DNA of 64,000 nucleotides from Bombyx mori (Eukaryota; Arthropoda; Insecta; Lepidoptera; Bombycidae), in assembly GCF_030269925.1 (NCBI RefSeq), contig NC_085107.1:18664001-18728000 (forward strand), written 5' to 3'. Of the stretch, positions 45,459-55,452 are shown in pieces. Position 1 is the first letter of the stretch. Every line of letters begins with the position of its first letter. Position numbers and translations under genes: made by a program. The notes under the pieces are model-generated. The model was given only the letters and a program-made list of their open reading frames with translations. It was not told where the DNA came from and ran no database searches.

Positions 45459-47081
45459 ATGGAAGAAAGTGCAAGTGTTTGTGACAGTGATCTTGTCGGG
45501 TTCCTCCGGGATAGGTACCCGTCAATTAGGGCCGAATATTTAGCATTTAGGGCCTCTCGTGGCAATCCCTCCCCCCCCGCGTCCGTCGCCGCGTATTTCA
45601 ACCGTGCCTCGGAGGCACGCCGCGCGCCCCCCGCCGCGTTAAGTTCGAGCGCACGTTCCGACGATGCGACTCACGAAGCGCCTAGCGCTACCCCCACCCC
45701 CGCGCCCGCGTCGATTACGTCATCGCTCGTATCGTCCGTCGCGACCTCGATTGTTTCGAGTTCAGGCTCCGATACCGAATCGGAGATGGATTTCGAATCC
45801 GCGTCAAGCCCTCAGCCTGGAACTTCGGATGGGTTCCAAACCGTAACGCGCGGTAAAAAGCGTACTCGCGCCGTGGAGTCCCGGAGCTCCACGACGAAGC
45901 AGACAAAATCCGCGACCGCCTCCCGCCCGCAGGTAGTCGTGACACCGGAGTCGGACTCCGCTCGCCGCGTAACCCCGCCGCCGCGTCCCAAGCCCGCGCC
46001 CGCTCCTAAAGCAGCTGCCCCGCCCCCGCTGATTCTCCAGGAAAAAACTGCGTGGAACCGCGTTTCCCAGGCCCTTCAGGCAAATAAAATTAATTATACC
46101 CATGCGCGTAACGTCGCGCATGGGATTCAGATAAAGGTCGCAACGCCGGGCGACCATAGGGCCCTCTCAGCATACCTCCGAAAGGAGAACATAGGTTTCC
46201 ACACCTATGCTCTTCAGGAGGACCGCGAGCTCCGCGTAGTGATACGCGGAGTCCCTAAAGAACTCGACATCGACTACATAAAGGAGGATCTGACCGCTCA
46301 GGCCCTCCCGATAGTTAGTGTGCACCGGATGCACAGCGGGCGGGGCAAACAGCCCTATAATATGATACTCGTGGCGTTAGAACCCACCCCGGAGGCCAAA
46401 AAGAAGATCGCATGTCTCACGACAATTTGCGGCCTATCCGGGATCTCAATCGAAGCCCCCCACAAGCGTGGCACTCCCGGGCAGTGCTACAGATGTCAGC
46501 TTTACGGCCACTCGGCTCGCAATTGCCACGCGCGCCCCCGCTGCGTAAAGTGCCTCGGCGACCACGCCACACTAGATTGCTCGCGTGTTAGGGAAACCGC
46601 GACCGAACCCCCAAGCTGTGTCCTATGCCTTAAGCAAGGGCACCCCGCGAACTACCGTGGATGTCCTAGGGCTCCGCGCAAGCGTTCAACCCTCCCAGCT
46701 CCGCGAACCGTCGGCCCAAAGACTTCGGCACCCTCAGTGCCGAAACCTGCCTTCGTGCCGGCTGCAGTTCCCACGGTTTCAGCGTGGAAAAAGCCGCTGC
46801 CGTATACGAAGGCGGGAACACAAACCGCACCCCCGCCCCCGCTCGCGACACGCCCCGCGCCTCAGCCCCTGCTCGCACCTCGCCCCGCGCCCGCGTTCCG
46901 TCCCCCGCAACCCTCTGCCGCCAACGACTTCGCGCTCGTGCGCGACTTCGTCACCGCGGTGAACTTCGACCGTCTGCGATCGTTCGCTGACGCTATCCGT
47001 AGGTCGACAACCCCCGAACAGCGGCTCGCGGCCGCGTTCGATCACATGGACGTTTACGAGTCCGTGTCGCGTACGTTATAA
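45459..47081 (+). CDS. LINE ORF1, gag-like RNA-binding protein
   Basis: 540 residues from the ATG at 45459. The frame is open further upstream, but only from a TTG and through the structured 5' UTR. The first half is Ser/Pro/Ala-rich and disordered. From about residue 255 comes a PRE_C2HC-like domain (VVIRGVPKELDIDYI). Then come three zinc knuckles starting at residues 343, 362 and 387 (C-x2-C-x4-H-x4-C, C-x2-C-x3-H-x4-C and C-x2-C-x4-H-x5-C). The C-terminus is Pro/Ala-rich with a short helical end. In jockey LINEs this protein coats the element RNA and brings it to the nucleus. ORF2 lies 18 bases downstream in the same frame, separated by two TAA codons, so ORF2 is probably translated by reinitiation. 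Confidence 0.93.
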   Translation: MEESASVCDSDLVGFLRDRYPSIRAEYLAFRASRGNPSPPASVAAYFNRASEARRAPPAALSSSARSDDATHEAPSATPTPAPASITSSLVSSVATSIVSSSGSDTESEMDFESASSPQPGTSDGFQTVTRGKKRTRAVESRSSTTKQTKSATASRPQVVVTPESDSARRVTPPPRPKPAPAPKAAAPPPLILQEKTAWNRVSQALQANKINYTHARNVAHGIQIKVATPGDHRALSAYLRKENIGFHTYALQEDRELRVVIRGVPKELDIDYIKEDLTAQALPIVSVHRMHSGRGKQPYNMILVALEPTPEAKKKIACLTTICGLSGISIEAPHKRGTPGQCYRCQLYGHSARNCHARPRCVKCLGDHATLDCSRVRETATEPPSCVLCLKQGHPANYRGCPRAPRKRSTLPAPRTVGPKTSAPSVPKPAFVPAAVPTVSAWKKPLPYTKAGTQTAPPPPLATRPAPQPLLAPRPAPAFRPPQPSAANDFALVRDFVTAVNFDRLRSFADAIRRSTTPEQRLAAAFDHMDVYESVSRTL

Positions 47082-47099
47082 AATCTTTACCGGTAATCA

Positions 47100-49982
47100 A
47101 TGGCGCAAAAAGGTAGAGAAAAACCGTATTCCCTTACGTTAGCATTCTATAATGCTAACGGACTCGCGCGGCAACGCGATCAAATTTTTGAATTCCTCCG
47201 CGATAATCTTGTAGATATTCTATTAGTGCAGGAAACCTGTCTGAAGCCCTCGCGTCGCGACCCGAAAGTCGCGAACTACGTCATGGTTAGGAATGACAGA
47301 CTCACCGCCTCCAAAGGCGGGACTGCCATTTACTATAGGCGGGCCCTGCACGTTGTCCCTCTCGATACTCCCTCGCTCTCACATATCGAGGCGTCAGTGT
47401 GCCGTATCTCGCTGACGGGACACCAGCCGATCGTCATCGCATCCGTTTATCTCCCCCCGGACAAGCCCCTTCTGAGCAGTGACATCGAGTCACTGTTCGG
47501 CATGGGAGACTCCGTCATCCTGGCAGGCGATTTAAATTGCCACCACACTAGGTGGAACTGCCATCGTACAAACGTTAACGGTAGGCGTCTCGACGCGTTT
47601 ATAGACGACCTCACCTTTGAAATAGTCGGCCCCCCAACTCCAACATGTTATCCGTATAACATCGCGCTCCGTCCGAGCACTATAGACCTGGCATTGCTTA
47701 GGAACGTAACTCTGCGCTTGCGTTCCATCGAAGCAATGTCAGAGCTCGACTCCGACCACCGACCTGTCGTTATGCAGCTCGGTCGCCCTCACAACCCAGT
47801 CACTGTTACGAGGACCATGGTGGATTGGAATAAGCTGGGCACGTGCCTAGCCGACGCCGCTCCGCCAATCCTCCCTTACGGCCCGGATTCGAATCCATCC
47901 CCCGAGGACACCGTCGAATCCATAAACATCATTACCGATCACATCTCTTCCGCGATCATTAGATCTTCTAAAGAAGTCGATGTGGAGGACAGCTTCCACC
48001 GCATCAGACTGTCCCCCGATCTTAGGAATCTCTTAAGAGTCAGGAACGCGGCAATCCGGGCCTACGATCGTCTTCCCACGCATTCAAACCGGATTCAGAT
48101 GCGTCGTCTACAACGCGAAGTCCACTCCCGCTTAAGCGACGCGCGTAACGATAATTGGCATAGTTATTTAGAACAACTCGCGCCCTCCCACCAAGCATAC
48201 TGGCGACTAGCTAGGACTCTCAAATCCGAAACTACCGCTACTATGCCTCCCCTCTTACGCCCTTCAGGCCAACCACCGGCATTCGATGACGATGACAAGG
48301 CTGAGCTGCTGGCCGATGCACTGCAAGAGCAGTGCACCACCAGCACTCAACACGCGGACCCCGAACACACCGAGTTAGTCGACAGGGAGGTCGAGCGCAG
48401 AGCTTCCCTGCCGCCCTCGGACGCGTTACCCCCCATTACCACGGACGAAGTTAGAGACGCGATCCACAACCTCCAACCTAGGAAGGCACCAGGCTCCGAC
48501 GGCATCCACAACCGCGCGCTAAAATTTTTGCCAGTCCAACTGATAGCAATGTTGGCTACAATTTTAAATGCCGCTATGACGCACTGCATCTTTCCCGCGG
48601 TGTGGAAAGAAGCGGACGTTATCGGTATACATAAGCCGGGCAAACCGAGAAACGAAACTTCTAGTTACCGTCCGATTAGTCTCCTCTCGACGATAGGAAA
48701 AATTTACGAACGTCTCCTTAGAAAACGCCTCTGGGATTTTGTTACCGCGAACAAAATTCTCATAGACGAACAGTTCGGATTCCGCTCAAAACACTCGTGC
48801 GTACAACAAGTGCACCGCCTCACGGAGCACATTCTGATAGGGCTAAATAGGCGTAAACAAATCCCGACCGGCGCCCTCTTCTTCGACATCGCGAAGGCGT
48901 TCGACAAAGTCTGGCACAACGGTTTAATTTACAAACTGTACAACATGGGAGTGCCAGACAGACTCGTGCTCATCATACGAGACTTCTTGTCGAACCGTTC
49001 GTTTCGATATCGAGTAGAGGGAACTCGTTCTCGTCCCCGTCAACTGACTGCCGGAGTCCCGCAAGGCTCCGCGCTCTCCCCGTTATTATTTAGTTTGTAT
49101 ATCAATGATATACCCCGGTCTCCGGAGACCCATCTAGCGCTCTTCGCCGATGACACGGCTATCTACTACTCGTGTAGGAAGATGTCGCTGCTTCATCGGC
49201 GACTCCAGATCGCAGTAGCCACCATGGGACAGTGGTTCCGGAAGTGGCGAATAGACATTAACCCCACGAAAAGCGCAGCGGTGCTCTTCAAAAGGGGTCG
49301 CCCTCCGAACATCACTTCGAGCATCCCACTCCGTAGTAGGCGCGCAAACACCTCCGCCGTTAGTCCCATCACTCTCTTTGGCCAGCCCATTCCGTGGGTC
49401 TCGAAGGTCAAATATCTAGGCGTCACCCTCGACAGAGGGATGACATTCCGTCCCCATATAAAAACGGTACGCGACCGCGCCGCGTTTATTCTAGGACGAC
49501 TCTATCCAATGCTTTGTAGTCGAAGCAAACTGTCCCTCCGCAATAAGGTAACTCTCTACAAAACTTGCATACGCCCCGTCATGACGTATGCAAGCGTAGT
49601 GTTCGCTCACGCAGCCCGCACCCACTTGAAATCCCTTCAGGTTATTCAATCACGATTCTGCAGGATAGCCGTCGGAGCGCCTTGGTTCCTTAGGAATGTG
49701 GATCTCCACGACGACCTGGAGCTCGACTCTCTTAGTAAGTATCTACAGTCGGCATCGCTGCGCCATTTTGAGAAGGCGGCACGACATGAGAACCCTCTCA
49801 TCGTAGCCGCTGGAAATTACATACCCGACCCAGTAGACCGAATGGTAAACCGTCGACGTCGCCCAAAGCACGTCATTACGGATCCTCCTGATCCATTAAC
49901 GGTGCTTTTAGGCACCACAAGCACCGGTCACCGTCCTCGTCGAACCCGTCGCTTGCGACGAAGGGCTCGACGAGCGAACTAA
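47100..49982 (+). CDS. LINE ORF2, AP-endonuclease and reverse transcriptase
   Basis: 960 residues, no stop or frameshift. The endonuclease is at about residues 12-225, with N20 in the FYNANG motif, E45 in VQETCLKP, D144/N146 in AGDLN and S218-D219-H220. A linker follows to about 445. The reverse transcriptase is at about 455-740 with RKAPGSDGIHN, D596 in FFDIAKAFDKV, GVPQGSALSPLL and FADD (682-685), then VKYLGVTLD. The tail ends in an Arg-rich stretch. All expected catalytic residues are present. The enzyme nicks target DNA and copies the element RNA from the nick. With ORF1 intact, this copy looks competent by sequence. Confidence 0.95.
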   Translation: MAQKGREKPYSLTLAFYNANGLARQRDQIFEFLRDNLVDILLVQETCLKPSRRDPKVANYVMVRNDRLTASKGGTAIYYRRALHVVPLDTPSLSHIEASVCRISLTGHQPIVIASVYLPPDKPLLSSDIESLFGMGDSVILAGDLNCHHTRWNCHRTNVNGRRLDAFIDDLTFEIVGPPTPTCYPYNIALRPSTIDLALLRNVTLRLRSIEAMSELDSDHRPVVMQLGRPHNPVTVTRTMVDWNKLGTCLADAAPPILPYGPDSNPSPEDTVESINIITDHISSAIIRSSKEVDVEDSFHRIRLSPDLRNLLRVRNAAIRAYDRLPTHSNRIQMRRLQREVHSRLSDARNDNWHSYLEQLAPSHQAYWRLARTLKSETTATMPPLLRPSGQPPAFDDDDKAELLADALQEQCTTSTQHADPEHTELVDREVERRASLPPSDALPPITTDEVRDAIHNLQPRKAPGSDGIHNRALKFLPVQLIAMLATILNAAMTHCIFPAVWKEADVIGIHKPGKPRNETSSYRPISLLSTIGKIYERLLRKRLWDFVTANKILIDEQFGFRSKHSCVQQVHRLTEHILIGLNRRKQIPTGALFFDIAKAFDKVWHNGLIYKLYNMGVPDRLVLIIRDFLSNRSFRYRVEGTRSRPRQLTAGVPQGSALSPLLFSLYINDIPRSPETHLALFADDTAIYYSCRKMSLLHRRLQIAVATMGQWFRKWRIDINPTKSAAVLFKRGRPPNITSSIPLRSRRANTSAVSPITLFGQPIPWVSKVKYLGVTLDRGMTFRPHIKTVRDRAAFILGRLYPMLCSRSKLSLRNKVTLYKTCIRPVMTYASVVFAHAARTHLKSLQVIQSRFCRIAVGAPWFLRNVDLHDDLELDSLSKYLQSASLRHFEKAARHENPLIVAAGNYIPDPVDRMVNRRRRPKHVITDPPDPLTVLLGTTSTGHRPRRTRRLRRRARRAN

Positions 49983-49995
49983 CCCATAGACACAG

Positions 49996-50029
49996 CCCAC
50001 TGAGTTTCTCGCCGGATCTTCTCAGTGGG
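49996..50029 (+). promoter_or_regulatory. Conserved hairpin in the LINE 3' UTR
   Basis: CCCACTGAG and CTCAGTGGG form a perfect 9-bp stem around a 16-base loop, 13 bases after the ORF2 stop. The same structure occurs at 41780-41813, 25765-25798, 26064-26095 and 37491-37523. It is likely part of the 3' signal recognised by the reverse transcriptase (inference). Confidence 0.75.
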
Positions 50030-50194
50030 TCGCGTTTCCGATCCGGTGGTAGATTCTGCGAAGCACTGCTCTTGCTAGGGTCAGTGTTAGCAACTCTCCG
50101 GTTGAGCCCCGCGAGCTCACCTACTAACGTTAGGGTGAAGCTGAAATAGCCTCTCAAGGCTATCAGCATAGGTAGGGTAAAAAAAAAAAAAAAA

Positions 50195-50232
50195 ACTTAC
50201 CCGTGCGGACTCCCAAGAGGTCCTACCACCAG
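50195..50232 (-). mobile_element. Bm1: Bm1 SINE, part 2, after the LINE
   Basis: The target duplication ACTTACCCGTGCGGA, then CTCCCAAGAGGTCCTACC and ACCAGT. It completes the Bm1 interrupted at 44900. Confidence 0.93.
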
Positions 50233-50387
50233 TAAATGCACCGAACGTCTTATCTATTCGGCCATGACGACTTAAAACCTCCATGTTCCAGAATGACTAT
50301 AATAACGTTGATGTCAATTAGCTCCGATAGCATATATAGCATCATTGTTATGTTTCCCTGCCACCCTGTTGCTTTGTTTACGGAATT

Positions 50388-50592
50388 AGTGGTGATAGGG
50401 TGTATTCTGAGTCCGCACAAATAGTTACAACTAATCTGCCTATTACTGCCGGGAAGTAATCATGCGTGTCAGTCTGAAGGGTGTGACAGCCTCAAAGTGG
50501 GTGGCGGAATTCACGCTGCCATGTCTATGGGCTCCCGTGACCACTTATATTCTTGTGGGCTGTGTGCTAGTTCACCTACGTAGGCAGTAATA
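50388..50592 (+). mobile_element. Bm1: Old, diverged Bm1 SINE
   Basis: Recognisable Bm1 order with many changes: GAGTCCGCACAAATAG, TTACTGCCGGGAAGTAATCATGCG, AAAGTGGGTGGCGGAATT, TCTATGGGCTCCCGTGACC and GTGGGCTGTG. It has lost its poly(A). Confidence 0.75.
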
Positions 50593-50864
50593 ATTACCTA
50601 AAGAGACATATGAGTTAAGCGGTTGGCCAATTGCTTTTTTATATCATGTAATAAGTTTTCTGTTTTCATATTTACTATTCGAAGATGTTTTAATGCTTAT
50701 TGTGCTTTGACCTCCATTTGCAAATCACTAATTTTCCTTAAATAAACGTTTGATAACGCTTAAAGCTTGGCTTTTGTTATACTAATTACTTATTTAGTAG
50801 ATTCCTTACGAAAATGTACATTTTAAGGCTTGATGAAAAGGTGTGTTTTATTTTTATTTTTTTA

Positions 50865-51062
50865 TAGCATGGTCGGGTGTATCAGCTGACGCTGCACTTA
50901 GTCTACATCACTAAGAGCCCATAGACAACACTACCTGGTTGCTGTTACCCGTCTAAGAGACACCCATCCATCAGATATGAGGTCGAAAGCTCTATTATCT
51001 TGTATAACGATTTTTCCATACCTCAAGCCGGAACGCACGCATTGCTTTGCAGCAGAAGTTGC
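50865..51062 (-). mobile_element. Bm1-related SINE of another subfamily
   Basis: Starts with a T-rich run and TAGCATGGTCGGGTG. It shares spaced blocks with Bm1 (GCCCATAGACA, AAGCCGGAACGCACGCATTGC, GCAGCAGAA) but differs between them. It lies head to head with the next Bm1 piece. Confidence 0.5.
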
Positions 51063-51063
51063 C

Positions 51064-51190
51064 AGGCCTTAGAACTTATATCTCGAGGTGGGTGGCGCAT
51101 TTACGTTGTAAATGTCTATGGGCTCCAGTAACCACTTAACACCAGGTGGGCTGTGAGCTCGTCCACACATCTAAGCAATAAATAAAAAAG
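51064..51190 (+). mobile_element. Bm1: Bm1 SINE 3' part
   Basis: From CCTTAGAACTTATATCTCGAGG to CATCTAAGCAATAAATAAAAAA. It is severely 5'-truncated and well preserved. Confidence 0.92.
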
Positions 51191-51253
51191 GTGTACAACA
51201 GTGTCATAATATACTTCAATTATGAACGTAGCTATTTTGAATATTAACACTAA

Positions 51254-51669
51254 CTAAACGTCCCGCAGTAGTCGAAATTCGACTATAATTAATTGTAATT
51301 GTAAGTTTGTACACTATTATGATTGTATTTTATACTTCTATAATCACAAATTTCGCCAAGACTACACCATAAAAAATATTAACAAAGACAAACAATATTT
51401 AATCTATTCTCAATTTGACCACAGACGTCAAGAACAAAAGTTTGACAATAAATAGTATGCATGCGTGTGTGCGTCAAATACATGGTATGTGTGTGTAATG
51501 TTTTCTTTATTCATTTAATGTATCTTTAATGCATTATTTAAAAAAAATATTAGCATTGTGCACTTCTTCTCTATATTTTCTATAAGTGTGGGAAATTTCA
51601 TACTCCTCCGTCCGCGCAATTTTCGTAAAAAGGGATACAAAGCTTTTCCTTCACGTAATAATATATAGA
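51254..51669 (-). mobile_element. Non-autonomous Helitron, copy 2
   Basis: Homologous to 26820-27333 across its length. The minus-strand 5' end is TCTATATATTATTACG; the 3' end reads GACTACTGCGGGACG followed by TTAG in place of CTAG. It is about 100 bases shorter than copy 1. Confidence 0.75.
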
Positions 51670-52935
51670 TTTGTTTGGTTAGTCAGCATAAAATTACAGG
51701 AGTTCTTCCCGAAATTATTTTTAAAATTCTAAAAGTGATATTTTTAAACAATTCTATAATAAACGTTTTATAAGCCAACGTTTTTATAACCTTAAACCAT
51801 TGCCTTTAAAGATGGCTGACTAGTTATACTACTCGTATTAGGCCGTTATATGAATTAACTGCATTCAGATAACAGAATTCAAATTATACAAATTGGAAAA
51901 CATTATTGCTTCGCAGCTAGAGGTTAGGAGTTATAAACAAATCTTGTTTGAAACAAACGATGACACTGTATCATAAAAATAACATAGCCGCATTACCTAA
52001 AAATATATAATTTAGCAATTGGCTATGACCATATCTCGTTTAGTAGATCAGCTCTCTTGAACAGCTAGTAGGTTTTTATTGAATAACAATTCTCATTCTC
52101 TCTTGGTTAGTGGATCGTTGCCCATAAATTCACGTTGAATTTTTGTCTCGTGCCTTCCCAAAAAGAAGTTTACACCCTTTTAGGAGATAACCCACGATTT
52201 CTGGGTACTGGCTCTAATGTTACTAATGTCTTTATTTATTTATTTTCAATAATACATTCTGTAATAGAACTTTCTAAGCTTACCCTATATGTTCAGCGTG
52301 TTTGACATCAAAAAGTCAATTTTCTTCAGAACACTCCATTCTGAAGGCTTAAATTCAACTAGCAACCCTCTTTATTAAATCGGTTTTAATTTAAATTCTT
52401 CGTTATATTTACAGCCTTCAGCTAAGGGTTTAGTAGAATCGTGACCGAAGGCCAACAGATTAACAAATCATGCGATAGGGTAATTGCATAAAGCCTTTTA
52501 AGTTAGTCACTGGTACCAAAGCAGTTTTCGATTTTATGCTTAATGAATAAAAACAATTAAGCTGGAAAGTGAAATATCAAATCTGGCCATCAGCGCAAAA
52601 GTGGCCTAACCCACATTCTTTTTGAATTCAAGCTTATATGATGTATATTGGTATTTATTAAATTTAAAATATAATAAAAGCAAGCAAGAGGGGTCGTGGC
52701 TTCGGGGCAAACTGGCTTCGGGGCAAACCCCATTGCCCGGGCAGACGCTCCCTGCCACTCAGGGCAGGGGTGAAGTTGATGCAGGGAGTAAGTAGTTGGG
52801 GGAGGTACGCTGTTCGCAGCGTGCACGGCTGCACTACATCTACAAAATGATATATACATAAACATAATACGATGGGCTTGTTGCTGTGTCGAGCGACGCC
52901 CGTGGGCAACGCGCCCCGGCGCCGGCTGCTGTCTT
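51670..52935. other. No gene seen; GC-rich transposon-like patch at 52680-52935
   Basis: AT-rich to about 52675. Then a GC-rich stretch with a duplicated CTTCGGGGCAAACTGG / CTTCGGGGCAAACCCC and Bm-type repeat texture, ending just before the minus-strand LINE tail. It may be a separate truncated LINE end or extra 3' UTR. Confidence 0.35.
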
Positions 52936-54622
52936 CAGCATGTTTTTTTTCCCCTTAAAACTAACTACTAACTAACTAAACTAACTAGGGAGGGTCCGAA
53001 ACACTCCCCAGACGGGGGAGTGGTCCACCCAACGGGGTGGGAAATGGGTCCTCAAAGGGGGCACCCCAACGATGTCGGGGGAAGTGACGAGTGGGGACAG
53101 CTCAGTCCCATGGGGGTACTCATTATGAGCATTCCCATATCGCTCCGGTTAAGCCGACTATCTTACCATAAAAGGGGGTTCCAGTAGTTTCCTTGGTAGC
53201 GCCCGACCATCAGGTGACCTGGCGTACAAGGGAGCTAGAATGTGGAGATGCTCGTGGGGTCCACCGTCAGCCCGCTCGTAAAGATTACGAGCTAGCCTCC
53301 GGATGAACTCCTCGAGCGACTCCACTTCCAGATCCCGGGCGATTACGGCATTTCTGACGTAACGCCCTGCTCCTACTATCGTGCGAAGAGCCAGATTTTG
53401 CTGGACCTGTAACCTCGCCCACATACCCTGCGGGATGAGGTGATATCAGACCGCAGCTGCGTACGTGATACGGGAACGGACATACGTCTTATAAATGCCG
53501 AGCTTAGTCCTGACCGGCAACCTGGAGGCCAACACCGGCCGGAGGAGGAATGGGCGGTCATCCTCAAACTGCGGTCGATATTGACCCCCAAGTACCGGAC
53601 GCTGGATCTAAACTCGACATTAGCGTCACGGAGACTGAGCTGTCCTGGGACGACTGTTGTGCGGACCGGACCGAAGAGAATAGCCGCAGTCTTCACCACG
53701 TTGACCGCGACCCTCCATCGGTCCAGCCACTGAGGCAGTAAGTCCAATAACCTCTGTATCCTCGAAATGGCCGCAGAGGGGAAGTTGGATGACGCGAAAT
53801 AGGCGCTGTCGTCGGCGAACAGCGCCAACTTCACGTCAGCTCGAGCGTGGGAATGTCGTTGGTGTAGAGAGCGTAGAGGTATGGTGCCAGGACGCTCCCC
53901 TGCGGAACTCCGGCCGTGACTGGGCGCACCGACGACTTGGCGCCCTCGACCGCGACAAGGAAGGATCTTCCCTCCAGGTACGACCCCAGCAGTAGCACGT
54001 AGGCGTGCTGGAGGTCCGTGTTCTGCACCAGCTTGTAGATCAGTCCCGCATGCCAGACACGGTCGAAGGCCTTCTCGATATCGGGAAAGACTGCGGCCGT
54101 GTACTGGCGCGCGTTGGACCGATCCGCCAAGTGATGCATAACGCGGACCAATTGCAGCGTTGTCGAGTGACCACTACGAAACCCGAGTTGCTCGGGTCTG
54201 AGAAGGATGTGCGGCGACACCCTTCTCAGCAGCAGCCGCTCAAACAACTTGCCCACATGCGACAACAAGGTGATCGGACGGTAACTGGAGGGATTTCTCC
54301 TATCCTTACCGGCTTTGGGCAAGGCAATAACCTTGCCCAATCTCCAAATTCCAGGGAAGTGTCCTGTGGACAGAATGGAATTGAACAGCCGTGTCATGTA
54401 TGACACGACCGTTTCAGGGAAATGGAATAATGCGAAGGAGGGAATACCGTCCTCACCCGGTGCCTTGCGCCTCTTCATCCGCTTAATGGAGAGGCGCAAT
54501 TCGCTGGGAGTGATGAAATCATCATCTCCCAACGGTGGCACCGGGGAGGAGAGTAGGTTCGCTACGCTCTCTTCCACTGATTGGTGGAATGCGGCCTCTG
54601 AGGGTACAGAGTCATAAATATA
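52936..54622 (-). mobile_element. 5'-truncated second jockey-clade LINE
   Basis: The 3' tail appears as the T-run at about 52941-52950, followed in antisense by a 3' UTR with reiterated ACTAACTAACTAAACTAACT. The ORF2 remnant lies at 53158-54577. It differs clearly from the 44901 family in sequence and UTR. No target duplication was found. Confidence 0.8.
53158..54577 (-). pseudogene. Broken LINE ORF2 (reverse transcriptase and C-terminus)
   Basis: Three frames in order. 54577 to 53831 encodes the RT fingers and palm (RKAPGEDGIPSFAL, EKAFDRVWHAGL, AGVPQGSVLAPYLYALY). 53834 to about 53376 carries LALFADDSAYFAS (the catalytic FADD) and VRYLGVNIDRSLRM. 53424 to 53158 encodes a jockey-type C-terminus (LQVQQNLALRTIVGAGRYVRN) to a stop. 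At least two frameshifts (near 53832 and about 53400-53520) disable it. The endonuclease and ORF1 are missing by 5' truncation. Confidence 0.85.
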
Positions 54623-55324
54623 ATAAATTTTGATGCCAAACCGGGCCTATCCATAGTTTCACCCATAAATAACAGATAGCTTTGTAAACATTATTCTTGC
54701 GCGTATTGCTTTTTTCCTTACTTAAATTCAAATTCCTAAAAATTCAAACCTAATTTCCTCCATACTAACTATGGTAAGCTTAGGCCACATTTACGCTGTT
54801 GGCCTCAAATTGAAATTGATGTTTAAATATACCCAAATGTAACTTACGTAAATTCCCTTTTATATTATTACACATACACGACTTGTTTCAATCCCAATTC
54901 TGTTTGATAGCTGTATACACTATGCTTATCATAAGAAATATAAACACCATTGTGACTATTTTCGAGAACTATATATAAGTATAGATAAATCTTCTTATAA
55001 TAAATTTTAAACATATTTCTTGTCTGTTCGTTTGTTTACGATAATCTTCCTAATTGCTAAATGAATTTGAATAGTATTTTAAACGATGTATTAAGGCAAA
55101 AAATAAAGAATAGGAATACATGTCAGTGCAAATATTTTTCGTATGGTTCGTTATGGCCCAGTTCTTTCCACTAATTGGATTTTAATAACATGAACATGTC
55201 GCACGCAAGCCTCTTGTTTCCTTTGCAAATTCTACGTTTGTTTGTCCATTTTCTGTATTTCCGTATTACTGGCTTCTCAAGAACTAATAACTAAACCTTA
55301 GTGTTTCAGTAAGAAAGCAATCGA
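54623..55324. other. No gene seen
   Basis: AT-rich spacer with no recognisable feature. Confidence 0.3.
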
Positions 55325-55452
55325 GTATTATTATTTTTTTATTGCCCTTGTATGCAGACGAGCATACGGCCCACCTGATGGTGAGTGGTTACCGTCGCCC
55401 ATGGACTTCAGCAATGCCAGGGGCAGAGCCAAGCCGCTGCCTACCGCTTAAT
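55325..55452. mobile_element. SINE-like repeat, best family B copy
   Basis: T-run, ATTGCCCTTGTATGCAGACG, CATACGGCCCACCTGATGG, TGAGTGGTTACCGTCGCCC, then AGCAATGCCAGGGGCAGAG and CCGCTGCCTACCGC. It is shared with 21340, 25394 and 17743. The T-rich left end suggests a poly(A) tail on the minus strand. Confidence 0.7.

Larger units (their letters stand above)
44901..50194 (+). mobile_element. Apparently full-length jockey-clade non-LTR retrotransposon (5.3 kb)
   Basis: Bounded by a perfect 15-base target duplication (44886-44900 and 50195-50209) inside a Bm1 SINE. It has a 5' UTR with promoter-like elements, ORF1, an 18-base gap, ORF2, a 3' UTR with hairpin and an A17 tail (50179-50195, sharing the last A with the duplication). 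Both ORFs are open. Other copies or relics in this window are 21805-22005, 22400-25915, 37485-37690 and 41609-44356. It may belong to a named silkworm family (BMC1 or L1Bm come to mind), but I cannot verify which. Confidence 0.95.
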
